From Oscillospiraceae bacterium (GTDB lineage Bacteria > Bacillota > Clostridia > Oscillospirales > Ruminococcaceae), in assembly GCA_017847835.1 (NCBI GenBank), contig JAGASH010000008.1, positions 481,331 to 545,330 of the forward strand: 64,000 bases of DNA. The letters are read 5' to 3'. The position numbers and the translations under genes were made by a program. Each line of letters begins with the position of its first letter. Position 1 is the stretch's first letter. Shown here piece by piece: positions 18,250 to 27,897 of this stretch. Under the pieces are notes generated by a model, which saw only the letters and a list, made by a program, of their open reading frames with translations, was not told the origin of the DNA and searched no databases.

Positions 18250-18278
18250 TTGCAATTTTCGCAAATGTATGTTATAAT
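18250..18278 (+). promoter_or_regulatory. Internal sigma-A promoter before motB
   Basis: TTGCAA (18250-18255), 17 bases, TATAAT (18273-18278). It lies in a 203-base gap that splits motA from motB, so motB and the switch and export genes may be expressed apart from the first half of the cluster. Confidence 0.75.
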
Positions 18279-18379
18279 AGGGTGAGATGTTAAAGGGCAA
18301 AGTGTGCCTTTTGACAGTTTTTTCCGTTTATTGGGAATAATTTCTAAATATAGGAATAATAAGGAAGGAGTTGAGCGAA

Positions 18380-19360
18380 ATGGCAAAGCTGCCACCCAAA
18401 AAGAGCGAGAGCAGCACCGGTGACTGGCTGAATACCTATGCAGACATGGTTACGCTGCTGCTGACGTTTTTCGTTTTGCTGTTCGCGTGCTCCAACCTTG
18501 ATGAAACAAAGCTGCAATTTATCTATCAGGCGTTTCAGTCGCGCGGTAAGTACATAAATAATGTTGTTGCCGAGCTTGACCCTGTTGCCGAGAGCACGGG
18601 CGGCGTCACCGACAGCAACACTCAGCAGACCGGCGGCGAGGGTGAAATGCCGCAGAGCTTTGACCAGCTTTACGTTTATCTTGCCGAGTATATCGACAAT
18701 AACAATCTTGCAGACCAGGTCGCGGTTGAACAGGGCGCGGCTCACCTTACCATACGCTTCAACGACTCCGTTTTCTTCGACGGGGGAAGCTATTTCCTGA
18801 AACCCGAGGGCAAACAGGTGCTCGACGGGATTATTCCCGCGCTTAAAAGCGTCCAGAGCTTCATCAGAACGCTTACCGTTTCCGGCCATACCGCCGATGA
18901 CGGCACCGATAAAACGGGAGATTTCCTGCTGAGTGCAAACCGCGCAAACAGCGTTTTCCTGCACTTCAAGAACCGCGAAACAGTTGATTTCTCGAAGTAT
19001 CGAATGAAGGCAAGCGGCCCGAACGAGCCTGTTGCTCCGAACGACAGCGTTGAAAATATGGCGAAAAACCGCCGCGTTGAGGTCACGCTGCTCAGAGATG
19101 AGCTCGATTTGAACGACCCCGATGTTATCAAGGATATCCTCAAATACGACTTTAACCTCCCGAACGAGGAATTTGACCCGCAGGGACAGAAGCCCGCAGA
19201 CCCGTCAACGCTTCCCGAGGGCAGCGCAGACAAGATTATCAGCGCAATCAAGGACCGTTATGACAGCGACAATACAGGCAGCGGTTCTTCGATGTGGCCC
19301 GGATTTATCGACTCCGGACAGTTTGTTGTCGATAAGGAAGAGTCCGAAAGCAAAGAGTGA
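18380..19360 (+). CDS. motB: Flagellar stator protein MotB
   Basis: MotB anchors the stator to peptidoglycan and carries the ion-binding aspartate. The sequence shows WLNTYADMVTLLLTFFVLLF, whose Asp is the expected ion site, at the start of the single membrane helix near residues 20-40. An OmpA-like domain follows (about 110-240; VSGHTADDG, LSANRANSV, KNRRVEV). It is 326 aa. ATG 18380 fits the site AAGGAAGGAG at 18361-18370; the TTG at 18371 is too close to it. Confidence 0.95.
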   Translation: MAKLPPKKSESSTGDWLNTYADMVTLLLTFFVLLFACSNLDETKLQFIYQAFQSRGKYINNVVAELDPVAESTGGVTDSNTQQTGGEGEMPQSFDQLYVYLAEYIDNNNLADQVAVEQGAAHLTIRFNDSVFFDGGSYFLKPEGKQVLDGIIPALKSVQSFIRTLTVSGHTADDGTDKTGDFLLSANRANSVFLHFKNRETVDFSKYRMKASGPNEPVAPNDSVENMAKNRRVEVTLLRDELDLNDPDVIKDILKYDFNLPNEEFDPQGQKPADPSTLPEGSADKIISAIKDRYDSDNTGSGSSMWPGFIDSGQFVVDKEESESKE

Positions 19361-19408
19361 TTTTCATAATCACGGTGTTGAATTTGATGATTAACGAGGG
19401 GTGATATA

Positions 19409-20398
19409 GTGGCAGATGTACTGACGCAGGCGCAGATAGATGAAATGCTGAAAAGCGTCGCAAACGGAGCAGAACCAATCATATCGCAGAAGGAAGAAAC
19501 TACCGTTAAGGAGTACGATTTCCGCGCCCCGAAAAAGTTCACGAAGGAGCAAATCAAGGTTCTCGAGAGCATTTTCGAGAACTACGCGCGTTTGCTGTCG
19601 TCCTACCTTACAGGTATGCTTCGACTTTACTGCCGCGTGAGTCTTGTAAACATAGAGGAACAGCGTTACAGCGAGTTTAACAACGCACTTCCCGACTACG
19701 TTATGATGGGAATGGTTGACCTCGGTATCAAAAACGATGAAATCAGCGAAACCGACGTTATCATTCAGGTGTCGAACGCGGTTACATATACGATGATTGA
19801 CCGTCTGCTCGGCGGTAAGGGCGAATATTCCGACACAAGCCGCGATTTCACGGAAATCGAAATTACCATTATGTCGGATATTATGAAGTCCTTTGCAGAA
19901 CTGCTTAAAGAGCCGTGGCTCACTCACATCGACCTTGAGCCCAGACTTATCGGTATCGAAACAAACTCCCGTGTTGTTCAGACAATCGGACACGAGGACA
20001 CCGTAATTATCGTTGCGCTTGAAGTTGAGATAAACAACACCCGCTCGGTTATTTCGGTTTGTATCCCCGCAATCAACCTCGACGAGATTATGAGCAAGTT
20101 CATCTCGCGCTATACCGGCTCGAAGCGTAAAACCGACGAGCGCCGCGAAAATGAACGCCGTGACAGCATTCTTTACGGTATCAGCGCAACCGATTTGGAA
20201 GTAAAGGCAATCCTCGGCACGATAAACCTCGATATGTACGAGGTGCTGACGCTCCAGATAAACGACGTAATACCGCTTAACAAGAAAATTTCCGAGAATA
20301 TTCAGGTGCGGGTAGGCAATCGCGATTGGTGCGACGGCAAGCTTGGCACTTACAATAACAAAAAAGCGATAATGATAGAAAATTTTACAGGGAATTGA
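19409..20398 (+). CDS. fliM: Flagellar motor switch protein FliM
   Basis: FliM binds phospho-CheY and forms the middle of the C-ring. The N-terminal peptide ADVLTQAQIDEML is the CheY-binding motif. A CheC-like middle domain and a C-terminal SpoA domain (VLTLQINDVIPLNKKISENI, then VRVGNRDWCDGKLG) follow. It is 329 aa, normal. The GTG start has GAGGGGTGA upstream. fliL, often found just before fliM, is absent. Confidence 0.97.
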   Translation: MADVLTQAQIDEMLKSVANGAEPIISQKEETTVKEYDFRAPKKFTKEQIKVLESIFENYARLLSSYLTGMLRLYCRVSLVNIEEQRYSEFNNALPDYVMMGMVDLGIKNDEISETDVIIQVSNAVTYTMIDRLLGGKGEYSDTSRDFTEIEITIMSDIMKSFAELLKEPWLTHIDLEPRLIGIETNSRVVQTIGHEDTVIIVALEVEINNTRSVISVCIPAINLDEIMSKFISRYTGSKRKTDERRENERRDSILYGISATDLEVKAILGTINLDMYEVLTLQINDVIPLNKKISENIQVRVGNRDWCDGKLGTYNNKKAIMIENFTGN

Positions 20399-20411
20399 GG
20401 TAAATCTACTG

Positions 20412-21602
20412 ATGGCTAATGACGAGAACATCGAGTTCAGCTCGTATGAAATCGACGCGGTCGGCGAAATACTCAATATAAGTATGGGCTCGGCGGCGAC
20501 GGCTGTAAGCGAGCTGCTCAATGCGAAAACTTGGATTACCACCCCGCAGGTCAGCGTAGTTAAAGTCGGCGACTTGAATTACGACAATCTCGAACCTGCA
20601 ATCTGCGTTAAAATCGTCTACGTTGAGGGCATAACGGGCCTCAATATGATGGTTCTCAAGCAAAACGACGTTCAGCTTATTCTGAACCAGCTCCTCGGAA
20701 ATCCGCTTGTCATCGACCCGAATTTCGAGTTCGACGAGCTGAATATCTCCGCGGTAAGCGAGATTATGAACCAGATGATGGGTGCTTCGGCAACCGCGCT
20801 TTCCGATTTACTCGGACTGAAGGTTGACATTTCCGTTCCCACGCCTTACATAATCGAGCAGACAAAGTTCGGGGATTTGTGCGAAATGCCGCTTGATTCA
20901 ACCGTTGTTGCGGTTACGTTCAAGCTCACCGTTGACGGCGTAATGGAATCGGAGTTTATGTCTGTGCTCTCGCTGGAGCTTGCAAAAACGCTCTCGGGCA
21001 AGATGATGGACAAATTCTCCTCGGACGACAGCCCCAACGATTCCGCGAATTCTGCGATTGCGGCAACAGTCGCTGCAACTCAGCAGGCACAGCAGGCTTC
21101 AATGCCTTCATCTCAGCCTGCTCCCGCTCCGGCTCCCGCAGCACCGATGGGCGCTCCGATGCCGGACCCGTCGATGATGTACGGGCAGATGCCGCAGGGT
21201 TATCCGCAGCAGGGCTACGGCTACCCGAACCCTTACGCGGCTTATGGCGCATATCCGCCGCCTGTTCCTCCCGTGAACGTTCAGGACGCTCAGCTGCACC
21301 AGTTCGACGCAATGGACTTTGGCATTCCGACCGACCAGAAGGATAACCTGAAGCTGCTGATGGGCGTGCCGCTTGAAATAAGCGTTGAAATCGGCTCTGC
21401 AAAGCGCAAGGTTAAGGATATCCTCGAGTTCACTCAGGGCACAATCATCGAGCTTGAAAGACAGGCAGGCGCTCCGGTTGACGTTGTTGTAAACGGAAAC
21501 CTGATTGCGAGAGGCGATGTCGTGGTTATCGACGATAATTTCGCAGTAAGAATTACCGAAATCGTCAAGTCGAAGTTTATGGACAGCCTTGGCAAGGAAT
21601 AA
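20412..21602 (+). CDS. fliY: Flagellar switch protein/CheY phosphatase FliY (FliN-type C-terminus)
   Basis: FliY combines two CheC-type domains with a FliN-type C-terminal domain. The CheC motifs, each with Glu and Asn of the phosphatase site, are VGEILNISMGSAATAVSELL (about residue 18) and VSEIMNQMMGASATALSDLL (about 117). A Gln/Pro/Ala/Tyr-rich linker (about 215-300) leads to the SpoA domain (LMGVPLEISVEIGSAKRKV, then VVVIDDNFAVRITEIV). It is 396 aa. It replaces FliN in the C-ring and should dephosphorylate CheY-P. No separate fliN is seen. Confidence 0.95.
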   Translation: MANDENIEFSSYEIDAVGEILNISMGSAATAVSELLNAKTWITTPQVSVVKVGDLNYDNLEPAICVKIVYVEGITGLNMMVLKQNDVQLILNQLLGNPLVIDPNFEFDELNISAVSEIMNQMMGASATALSDLLGLKVDISVPTPYIIEQTKFGDLCEMPLDSTVVAVTFKLTVDGVMESEFMSVLSLELAKTLSGKMMDKFSSDDSPNDSANSAIAATVAATQQAQQASMPSSQPAPAPAPAAPMGAPMPDPSMMYGQMPQGYPQQGYGYPNPYAAYGAYPPPVPPVNVQDAQLHQFDAMDFGIPTDQKDNLKLLMGVPLEISVEIGSAKRKVKDILEFTQGTIIELERQAGAPVDVVVNGNLIARGDVVVIDDNFAVRITEIVKSKFMDSLGKE

Positions 21603-21653
21603 CCAATAAGGTTTTTGCAATTAACCCTTGAAATAATTTAAGGAGAGATTATT

Positions 21654-22016
21654 ATGGATAAGAAGATTTTACTTGTAGACGACGCTGCTTTTATGAGAAT
21701 GCTCATTAAAGATACCCTCACCAAAAACGGTTACACCAATATAATTGAAGCAGCGGACGGCGCAATTGCGTGTGATGTTTATGCGTCCGAGAAGCCGGAT
21801 TTGGTTATTATGGATATCACGATGCCCAACAAGACGGGTATTGACGCGCTCAAGGACATCAAGGCTGGCGACCCGATGGCAAAGGTGGTTATGTGCTCCG
21901 CTATGGGTCAGGAAGCGATGGTTGTTGAGGCAATCAAGCTCGGCGCGCTCGACTTCATCGTAAAGCCTTTCAAGGCAGACAGAATTCTCCAGACTGTCAA
22001 AAAAGTTCTCGGCTGA
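21654..22016 (+). CDS. cheY: Chemotaxis response regulator CheY
   Basis: CheY-P binds FliM and sets the motor's direction of rotation. The 120-aa single receiver domain has the acidic pair Asp9-Asp10, the phosphorylation site Asp54 (VIMDITMPNKTG), Ser82 in MCSAMGQ and Lys104 in DFIVKPF, all as expected. GGAGAG lies before ATG 21654. Its kinase CheA is not encoded in this window. Confidence 0.96.
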   Translation: MDKKILLVDDAAFMRMLIKDTLTKNGYTNIIEAADGAIACDVYASEKPDLVIMDITMPNKTGIDALKDIKAGDPMAKVVMCSAMGQEAMVVEAIKLGALDFIVKPFKADRILQTVKKVLG

Positions 22017-22034
22017 TTTCTCTACATATTCATC

Positions 22035-22062
22035 AGGCGGGGCAATGCTCCCGCCTCTTTTC
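22035..22062 (+). terminator. Hairpin with T-run after cheY
   Basis: AGGCGGG pairs with CCCGCCT across an 8-base loop, followed by CTTTTC, 18 bases after cheY. It resembles a weak terminator and may cut down expression of fliO and later genes. Confidence 0.5.
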
Positions 22063-22157
22063 AGTTTTATTGTTGGCAAAAAAAGCGGGCTTTTTAGAAG
22101 ATTTTTCAGGCATATTCTGCCAAAAGTGCAAATTTTTTGGATTTTCAGAGGTTTTCT

Positions 22158-22571
22158 ATGAATTACTTTCAGATGATTATGGCGCTGATAGGCGTTCTGG
22201 CGCTCGTGTTTGTAATTTTCTGGTTGATGAAAAAATTCAACGCGCGGGTTACGCTCACGGATACTCGGCATCTGAAGGTGCTTGAACGCGTAAATCTCGG
22301 CCCCGACAAGATGCTTTTAATCGTGAGCGTCTGCGGGAAATGTATGCTGCTGGGTGTCACCTCGCAGAGTACGGTGAAAATCTGCGACCTTGACGAAAGC
22401 GAAGCGGAGCTTTGTGCAAAGTCCGCGGACAGGCAGAGCTTCCCGACTTTTACGGAGAGCTTCAAGACAATTCTCGGGAAAAAGAAGTCCGAAAACGCTG
22501 AAAATCAGCAAAAGGACACGCTTGATGCCGTGAAAACCGACGATAAATCAAACCAAAGCGACAGCGAATAA
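22158..22571 (+). CDS. fliO: Flagellar export protein FliO-like
   Basis: FliO helps assemble the FliP ring of the export gate. The 137-aa product has one membrane helix near residues 5-25 (MALIGVLALVFVIFWLMKKF). The FliO-type core HLKVLERVNLGPDKMLLIV and MLLGVTSQSTVKI follows, then a charged tail. ATG 22158 has AGAGG upstream and is preferred over an in-frame TTG at 22137. It stands directly before fliP, as usual. Confidence 0.88.
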   Translation: MNYFQMIMALIGVLALVFVIFWLMKKFNARVTLTDTRHLKVLERVNLGPDKMLLIVSVCGKCMLLGVTSQSTVKICDLDESEAELCAKSADRQSFPTFTESFKTILGKKKSENAENQQKDTLDAVKTDDKSNQSDSE

Positions 22572-22594
22572 TAACAAAATCGGGAGTGAGGAAA

Positions 22595-23509
22595 TTGTTA
22601 AAACGCTTAATTAATGCGGATAAAAAGCTTGCACTCAGATTTTTCGTGTCGTTTTTGCTGTCGGCTGTTTTGATTGCGCTTTTCTGCGGGCTGTCGGCAT
22701 ACGCGGCTTCCTCGGAAAGCGGCAATTCGAGCGCTGTGACAAGCGATACCTCGGACACGTCGGGCTCAACCGCAAAGCCGGGCGATTACACCGACAGCGA
22801 GGCAACAAGCGTCGGTACGCCGGGCTCGTCGGTTTTGCAGGAAGTCATCGGAGTGGACGCGTCGCAGCCGCTGGAAATTATAATCCTGCTCACGCTGATT
22901 GCGCTTGCGCCGTCGCTGCTGATTATGATGACCTGCTTTATGCGAATTGTCATCGTGCTGGGCTTTTTGCGAAGCGCAATGCAGACGCAGAACACCCCGC
23001 CGAATATGGTGCTGACGGGAATTGCGCTGTTTCTCACGATTTTCATTATGGCGCCCGTTTTCTCCGAGATTAACGACACGGCTTATCAGCCCTATGTCAA
23101 CGAGAAAATCACCACAGAAGAGGCTCTCGAAACTGCAAGCGTGCCGCTGAAACGGTTTATGCTCAAGCAGACGACAAACGACGACCTTGAGTTCTTCATA
23201 AAGCTCTCGAAAACAGAAATTCCCGAGGGCACGGAGCTTACCGACGAGTACAAGCAGACAAAGCTCCCGCTCTCGACGATTATTCCGTCGTTCATCATCA
23301 GCGAGCTTAAACGTGCTTTCCAGATGGGATTTATGATATTCCTGCCGTTTTTGATAATAGACATTGTTGTCGGCTCGACGCTTATGTCGATGGGTATGAT
23401 GATGCTGCCGCCGGCGATGATTTCGATGCCGTTCAAGATACTTGTTTTCGTGCTTGCGGACGGCTGGAATTTGATGATAGGAAGCCTTGTTTCGAGCTAC
23501 AATTGGTAG
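22595..23509 (+). CDS. fliP: Flagellar export gate protein FliP
   Basis: FliP forms the export pore with FliQ and FliR. The product (about 304 aa) has an N-terminal signal peptide (LRFFVSFLLSAVLIALFCGL then SAYAASSES), a Ser/Thr-rich stretch, and conserved regions MMTCFMRIVIVLGFLRSAM, QTQNTPPNMVLTGIALFLT and FMIFLPFLIIDIVVGSTLMS. The start is uncertain: TTG 22595 suits GGGAG at 22582-22586 best; GTG 22586 overlaps that site. Confidence 0.95.
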   Translation: MLKRLINADKKLALRFFVSFLLSAVLIALFCGLSAYAASSESGNSSAVTSDTSDTSGSTAKPGDYTDSEATSVGTPGSSVLQEVIGVDASQPLEIIILLTLIALAPSLLIMMTCFMRIVIVLGFLRSAMQTQNTPPNMVLTGIALFLTIFIMAPVFSEINDTAYQPYVNEKITTEEALETASVPLKRFMLKQTTNDDLEFFIKLSKTEIPEGTELTDEYKQTKLPLSTIIPSFIISELKRAFQMGFMIFLPFLIIDIVVGSTLMSMGMMMLPPAMISMPFKILVFVLADGWNLMIGSLVSSYNW

Positions 23510-23526
23510 CGTAAGGAAGTGAATTT

Positions 23527-23799
23527 ATGACGCAGGACGACGTTCTGGAAATATTGCAGGCGGCTATTATGCTGGCGCTGAAGCTGGCGCTGCCGGTGCT
23601 GATTGTAGCGATGATTGTTGGACTTGTAATCGCGATTTTACAGGCGGCTACACAGGTTCACGAGCAGACTATTTCGTTTGCTCCGAAAGCGGTTGCCGTG
23701 GGACTTACGCTGTTTTTTCTCGCGCCTTGGATGATAAACGAGTGTATTGATTTTGTTAATATGATTTTCGACAAAATGGCAGGGCTGCCTGTTACATAG
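23527..23799 (+). CDS. fliQ: Flagellar export gate protein FliQ
   Basis: FliQ is a small gate subunit with two membrane helices, here near residues 13-38 and 50-75. The 90-aa length is standard, and LQAATQVHEQTISFAPKAVA is the conserved FliQ loop. GGAAG precedes ATG 23527. It sits between fliP and fliR. Confidence 0.96.
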   Translation: MTQDDVLEILQAAIMLALKLALPVLIVAMIVGLVIAILQAATQVHEQTISFAPKAVAVGLTLFFLAPWMINECIDFVNMIFDKMAGLPVT

Positions 23800-23841
23800 G
23801 AAAATTTGGTTTTAGAAGAATAAGCCGGCGGGTGAAAAGGT

Positions 23842-24618
23842 ATGTCTGAAGTCTGGACCGCAATTCAAACGAATTTCATAGTTTTTATAATGGTTCTGGC
23901 GCGAGTTACGGGCATTTTCACGTTTAACCCTATTTTCGCGCGGCGCGGTGTGCCGAATGTGGTAAAAGTCGGCGCTTCTCTGGCGCTTGCGCTGGTTATG
24001 ACAACCGCGGGAAACTTTGAGTACAAGCTCCCGAACGGTTTTTTCCCGTTTGCTTTTGACTTGGGCAAGGAATTGCTTGTGGGCGCAGTGCTCGGATTTT
24101 TCGTAAACCTTATGCTGCAAATCTTCTCAATGGCGGGCGAAGTCAGCGATATGCAGCTTGGACTTTCAATGGCGAAAAGCTATGACCCGACTTTCGGTAA
24201 TGCGGGACTTACCACGAATTTTTACAGCTATTGGTATATCCTGTACTTTTTCGCGGTCGGCGCGCATAAAAGCTATATCGAGCTTTTCAGCGTGAGCTAT
24301 GAGTCAATTCCGATGGGCTTCGGCAGCTTTAATATGAACATTCCGTACATTATGGTGAAGTACTTTGAAACGGTTTTGACGCTCGGATTAAAGCTCGCAA
24401 TGCCGATAATAGCCGCCTCGCTGATTGCGGAATTCTGTATCGGCGTGCTGATGAAAGCCGTGCCGACAATCCACGTTTTCGTGTTGAATATTCAGATAAA
24501 AATGCTGGTCGGATTTATTGTTCTGGCAGCAAGTGCGCCCGTGGTTTCCGAGTTTATGGAAGACGTGACGGGAATTATGTTCGAGAATTTGAACGGACTT
24601 GTACAAGGCTTCGTGTAG
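23842..24618 (+). CDS. fliR: Flagellar export gate protein FliR
   Basis: FliR is a gate subunit with several membrane helices. The 258-aa protein has the family patterns ARVTGIFTFNPIFARRGVPN, MQLGLSMAKSYDP and a hydrophobic C-terminus. It is not fused to FlhB, unlike in some clostridia. AAAAGG lies 2-7 bases before ATG 23842. Confidence 0.95.
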   Translation: MSEVWTAIQTNFIVFIMVLARVTGIFTFNPIFARRGVPNVVKVGASLALALVMTTAGNFEYKLPNGFFPFAFDLGKELLVGAVLGFFVNLMLQIFSMAGEVSDMQLGLSMAKSYDPTFGNAGLTTNFYSYWYILYFFAVGAHKSYIELFSVSYESIPMGFGSFNMNIPYIMVKYFETVLTLGLKLAMPIIAASLIAEFCIGVLMKAVPTIHVFVLNIQIKMLVGFIVLAASAPVVSEFMEDVTGIMFENLNGLVQGFV

Positions 24619-24655
24619 TGATTTAGCCCGATTGATTTGTTGGTGGTGAGAACTT

Positions 24656-25720
24656 TTGGCGGGTGAAGAAAAAACCGAAAAAGCCACGCCGAAAAAGCGT
24701 CGCGACCAACGAAAAGAGGGCAATGTCCTTCAGTCGAAAGAGGTTGTGACGGCGGTTTCTGTGCTGGGAATATTCTCGGCGGTGAGGCTGCTGGCGGGCT
24801 TCTTTATGAAAAGTATCCTCGCGTACACGCAAAACGTTTACGAGGAGTCGGCAACCTATGCCGTCACTCCCGATAACATAATGCCGCTTATCGTCGATAT
24901 GATGACGCTTTTCGTTATCGTTGTCGGACCGATTTGCGCGGTAGCAATGGTGCTGGGTGTTTTGCCGACAATCGCTCAGACAAAGGGCTTGTTCACGATG
25001 AAAGCCCTGAAACCGAAATTTTCGCGCCTCAATCCCTTTGCGGGTATCAAGAAAATGTTCTCGCTTCAATCGATTGTGGGCATTTTGAAGGGACTAATCG
25101 AGGTTATCGTTGTCGGCGTGATGATTTACAATGAAATCACCGCCCGAATGCCGAAAATTCTCGCACTGATGAACGCGGGAGTTATGCAGGGGCTTGCTTA
25201 TGCAGCGCTATCGATTTATGACCTTGTTATGCTGATTTGCATAATGCTGGTGTTTGTCGCGGCAGCGGACTTTCTGTTTCAGTGGTGGCAGTTTGAGAAA
25301 AAGCTCAAAATGTCCAAGCAGGAAGTCAAGGAAGAGTACAAGCAAATGGAAGGTGACCCGCAGGTAAAGTCCAAAATCAAGCAGCGTCAGCAGCAAATGG
25401 CGCAGCGCAGAATGATGCAGGACGTTCCCTCGGCGGACGTTGTTATAAGAAACCCGACGCACTACGCGGTTGCGCTTCGATATGACCAGGACAAGAACAA
25501 AGCGCCGCAGGTTGTTGCAAAGGGCAAGGATTTTCTCGCGAAGAGAATTGTTGATATCGCGGAAAATCACGATGTTATGTGTATAGAAAACCCGCCGCTT
25601 GCCCGAGCACTTTATGCGCAGGTTGACTTAGGGCGGGAGATACCGTACGAGCTCTATGACGCAGTTGCGGAAGTGCTCACGGTTGTGTACAAGGCAAAAG
25701 GCAAGATTTTACACGCATAA
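24656..25720 (+). CDS. flhB: Flagellar export switch protein FlhB
   Basis: FlhB switches export from rod/hook to filament substrates after self-cleavage. The 354-aa product begins AGEEKTEKATPKKRRDQRKEG, the family start, and has four membrane helices. The cleavage motif NPTH (in VVIRNPTHYAVALRY) lies near residue 265, followed by the C-terminal domain. The TTG start is preceded by GGTGGTGAG. All key residues are present. Confidence 0.96.
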   Translation: MAGEEKTEKATPKKRRDQRKEGNVLQSKEVVTAVSVLGIFSAVRLLAGFFMKSILAYTQNVYEESATYAVTPDNIMPLIVDMMTLFVIVVGPICAVAMVLGVLPTIAQTKGLFTMKALKPKFSRLNPFAGIKKMFSLQSIVGILKGLIEVIVVGVMIYNEITARMPKILALMNAGVMQGLAYAALSIYDLVMLICIMLVFVAAADFLFQWWQFEKKLKMSKQEVKEEYKQMEGDPQVKSKIKQRQQQMAQRRMMQDVPSADVVIRNPTHYAVALRYDQDKNKAPQVVAKGKDFLAKRIVDIAENHDVMCIENPPLARALYAQVDLGREIPYELYDAVAEVLTVVYKAKGKILHA

Positions 25721-25781
25721 AAATAAGGTACGACGGCGAGAAAAAGTAACAATAAGAAGATTATGGAGGTGAACAGCAGAT

Positions 25782-27872
25782 TTGAGTATGATACGCAAGA
25801 TTTTGAGCAACTCTATGGTGCTGTTCATCATCTTTATAGTGCTGGCAATTATTATCCCGCTTCCTTCGTGGCTGCTGGATTTTATGATAATGCTGAATAT
25901 CTCGCTCTCGCTGATAATCCTCGTTATGACGATGTTTATCAAGGAAGCGCTGGAATTTTCGGTTTTCCCGACCGTTTTGCTGATTACAACGGTACTTCGA
26001 CTATCGCTTAACATCTCCACAACCCGCGGTATCCTCACAAGCGGCTATGCCGGAGAAGTTATCCGTGCTTTCGGCAACTTCGTTATGGGCGGAAACGCGA
26101 TTGTCGGATTTCTGATATTCATAATCATCGTTCTCGTAAACTTCATAGTTATCACCAAGGGTTCGGAACGTGTATCTGAGGTTGCGGCTCGATTTACCTT
26201 GGACGCAATGCCCGGTAAACAGATGGCGATTGACGCGGATTTGAACTCCGGTCTTATCAACGAGGAACAGGCGAAAAAGCGCAGAAGCAACATTCAGCGC
26301 GAAGCGGATTTCTACGGCTCAATGGACGGTGCCACGAAGTTCGTAAAGGGCGACGCGATTATGTCAATAATCACCACGCTCGTAAACCTTATCGGCGGTG
26401 TTATCATCGGTATGGTGCAGGGCGGCGGTGATTTCAATACCATTCTCAATACCTATTCTCTGGCAACAGTCGGCGACGGCTTGTGCTCGCAGATACCGTC
26501 GCTGCTGATTTCCGTGGCAACGGGTATGATTGTCACCCGTGCTGCTTCCGAGGACAGCCTGATAAACGACATCAAATCCCAGTTCACCGCGCAGCCGTTT
26601 GTGCTTCTTATCGCGGGAATTGTCGTTATCGTGATGATGCTTATTCCCGGCTTCCCGAGCTTTGTTCTGCTTATTCTGGGTGTTTTGCTTATTGTCGGAG
26701 CAATCTTCCTTGACAGAAACAAGAAAAAAATGGCTCAGCTGGAGCTTGCTCAGCGCGCGAAAGCCGAGCAGGAGGAGCTTGAAAAACCGAAAACCGACAA
26801 CGACTACTACCGCGATATCGACAACGTTTTCAAGCTGCTGAATGTCGAGCCGATTGAAATGGAGTTCGGATACAGCCTTTTGCGGCTGGTTGACGAAAAG
26901 AGCGGCGGAAACTTCATCGACCGCGTGGTTATCTTCCGAAAACAGTTTGCAATGGATATGGGAATGGTTATCCCGTCCGTGCGAATGACCGACAACCCTG
27001 AAATCAACCCGAATATGTACATAATCAAGATTAAGGGTGAGGAAGTCGCGCGCGGTGAAATTCTCGTTGACCACTATCTCGCGCTTGACAGCGGCGACGT
27101 TACCTCGCCGATTGAGGGTATCGACACGGTTGAGCCAGCGTTTGGACTGCCTGCGAAGTGGATTTCCGAGGACAAGAAAATTATGGCGGACGTGGCGGGC
27201 TATACGCTTATCGACCCCGTTTCCGTTATGATAACCCACTGGAGCGAGATTATGAAGCGTTATGCGCACGAGCTTCTCTCGCGTCAGGACGTCAACACAA
27301 TGATTGAAAACGTCAAGAAAACAAACCCGATTGTGGTTGACGATATTATACCGAAGGTCATTTCTGTCGGGTACTTGCAGAAGGTTCTCGCGAATTTGCT
27401 TAAAGAGGGTATTCCCATTCGCGATATGGAAACCATTATGGAAACGCTCGGCGACCACACAAACGTCCTCAAGGACATCGATATTGCGACGGAATATGTC
27501 CGTCAGTCGCTCAAGCGCACGATTACACACAGATTTGCCGAAGCAAACTCGCTTCGCGTAATCACGCTTGACACGCAGATTGAGGATATGATTGTAAGCT
27601 CGGTCAAGAAAAACGACCAGGGAAGCTATCTTGCAATGCCTCCGGACGTTATCCAGAGCATTGTCGCGGCTACAAACGAAGAAATCGACAAAATCAAGGA
27701 CGTTATTCCGACTGTAATAATTCTGACGTCGCCCGTTGTGAGAATTTACTTCAAAAAGCTCACCGAGCAGTTTATCCAGAATATCACGGTGCTGTCGTAC
27801 AGCGAAATCGACGCGTCCGCGCAAATTCAGGCAATAGGAAACATCTCGCTCGGCTCTGCCGCGAGAGTTTAA
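25782..27872 (+). CDS. flhA: Flagellar export gate protein FlhA
   Basis: FlhA forms the large cytoplasmic export ring. The 696-aa protein has about eight N-terminal membrane helices (residues about 10-310), including the conserved loop FTLDAMPGKQMAIDADLNSG and KKRRSNIQREADFYGSMDGA. A soluble domain of about 350 residues follows. The start is TTG 25782, 12 bases after GGAGG; ATG 25788 is the alternative. The genes flhF and flhG, often next, are missing here. Confidence 0.96.
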   Translation: MSMIRKILSNSMVLFIIFIVLAIIIPLPSWLLDFMIMLNISLSLIILVMTMFIKEALEFSVFPTVLLITTVLRLSLNISTTRGILTSGYAGEVIRAFGNFVMGGNAIVGFLIFIIIVLVNFIVITKGSERVSEVAARFTLDAMPGKQMAIDADLNSGLINEEQAKKRRSNIQREADFYGSMDGATKFVKGDAIMSIITTLVNLIGGVIIGMVQGGGDFNTILNTYSLATVGDGLCSQIPSLLISVATGMIVTRAASEDSLINDIKSQFTAQPFVLLIAGIVVIVMMLIPGFPSFVLLILGVLLIVGAIFLDRNKKKMAQLELAQRAKAEQEELEKPKTDNDYYRDIDNVFKLLNVEPIEMEFGYSLLRLVDEKSGGNFIDRVVIFRKQFAMDMGMVIPSVRMTDNPEINPNMYIIKIKGEEVARGEILVDHYLALDSGDVTSPIEGIDTVEPAFGLPAKWISEDKKIMADVAGYTLIDPVSVMITHWSEIMKRYAHELLSRQDVNTMIENVKKTNPIVVDDIIPKVISVGYLQKVLANLLKEGIPIRDMETIMETLGDHTNVLKDIDIATEYVRQSLKRTITHRFAEANSLRVITLDTQIEDMIVSSVKKNDQGSYLAMPPDVIQSIVAATNEEIDKIKDVIPTVIILTSPVVRIYFKKLTEQFIQNITVLSYSEIDASAQIQAIGNISLGSAARV

Positions 27873-27897
27873 AAGTCGTATTAGGGGGTGATACAAA

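Noticed and set aside
26364..27896. 510-codon minus-strand frame over flhA
   Set aside because: Shadow of flhA; no domain, and flhA is complete on the other strand.
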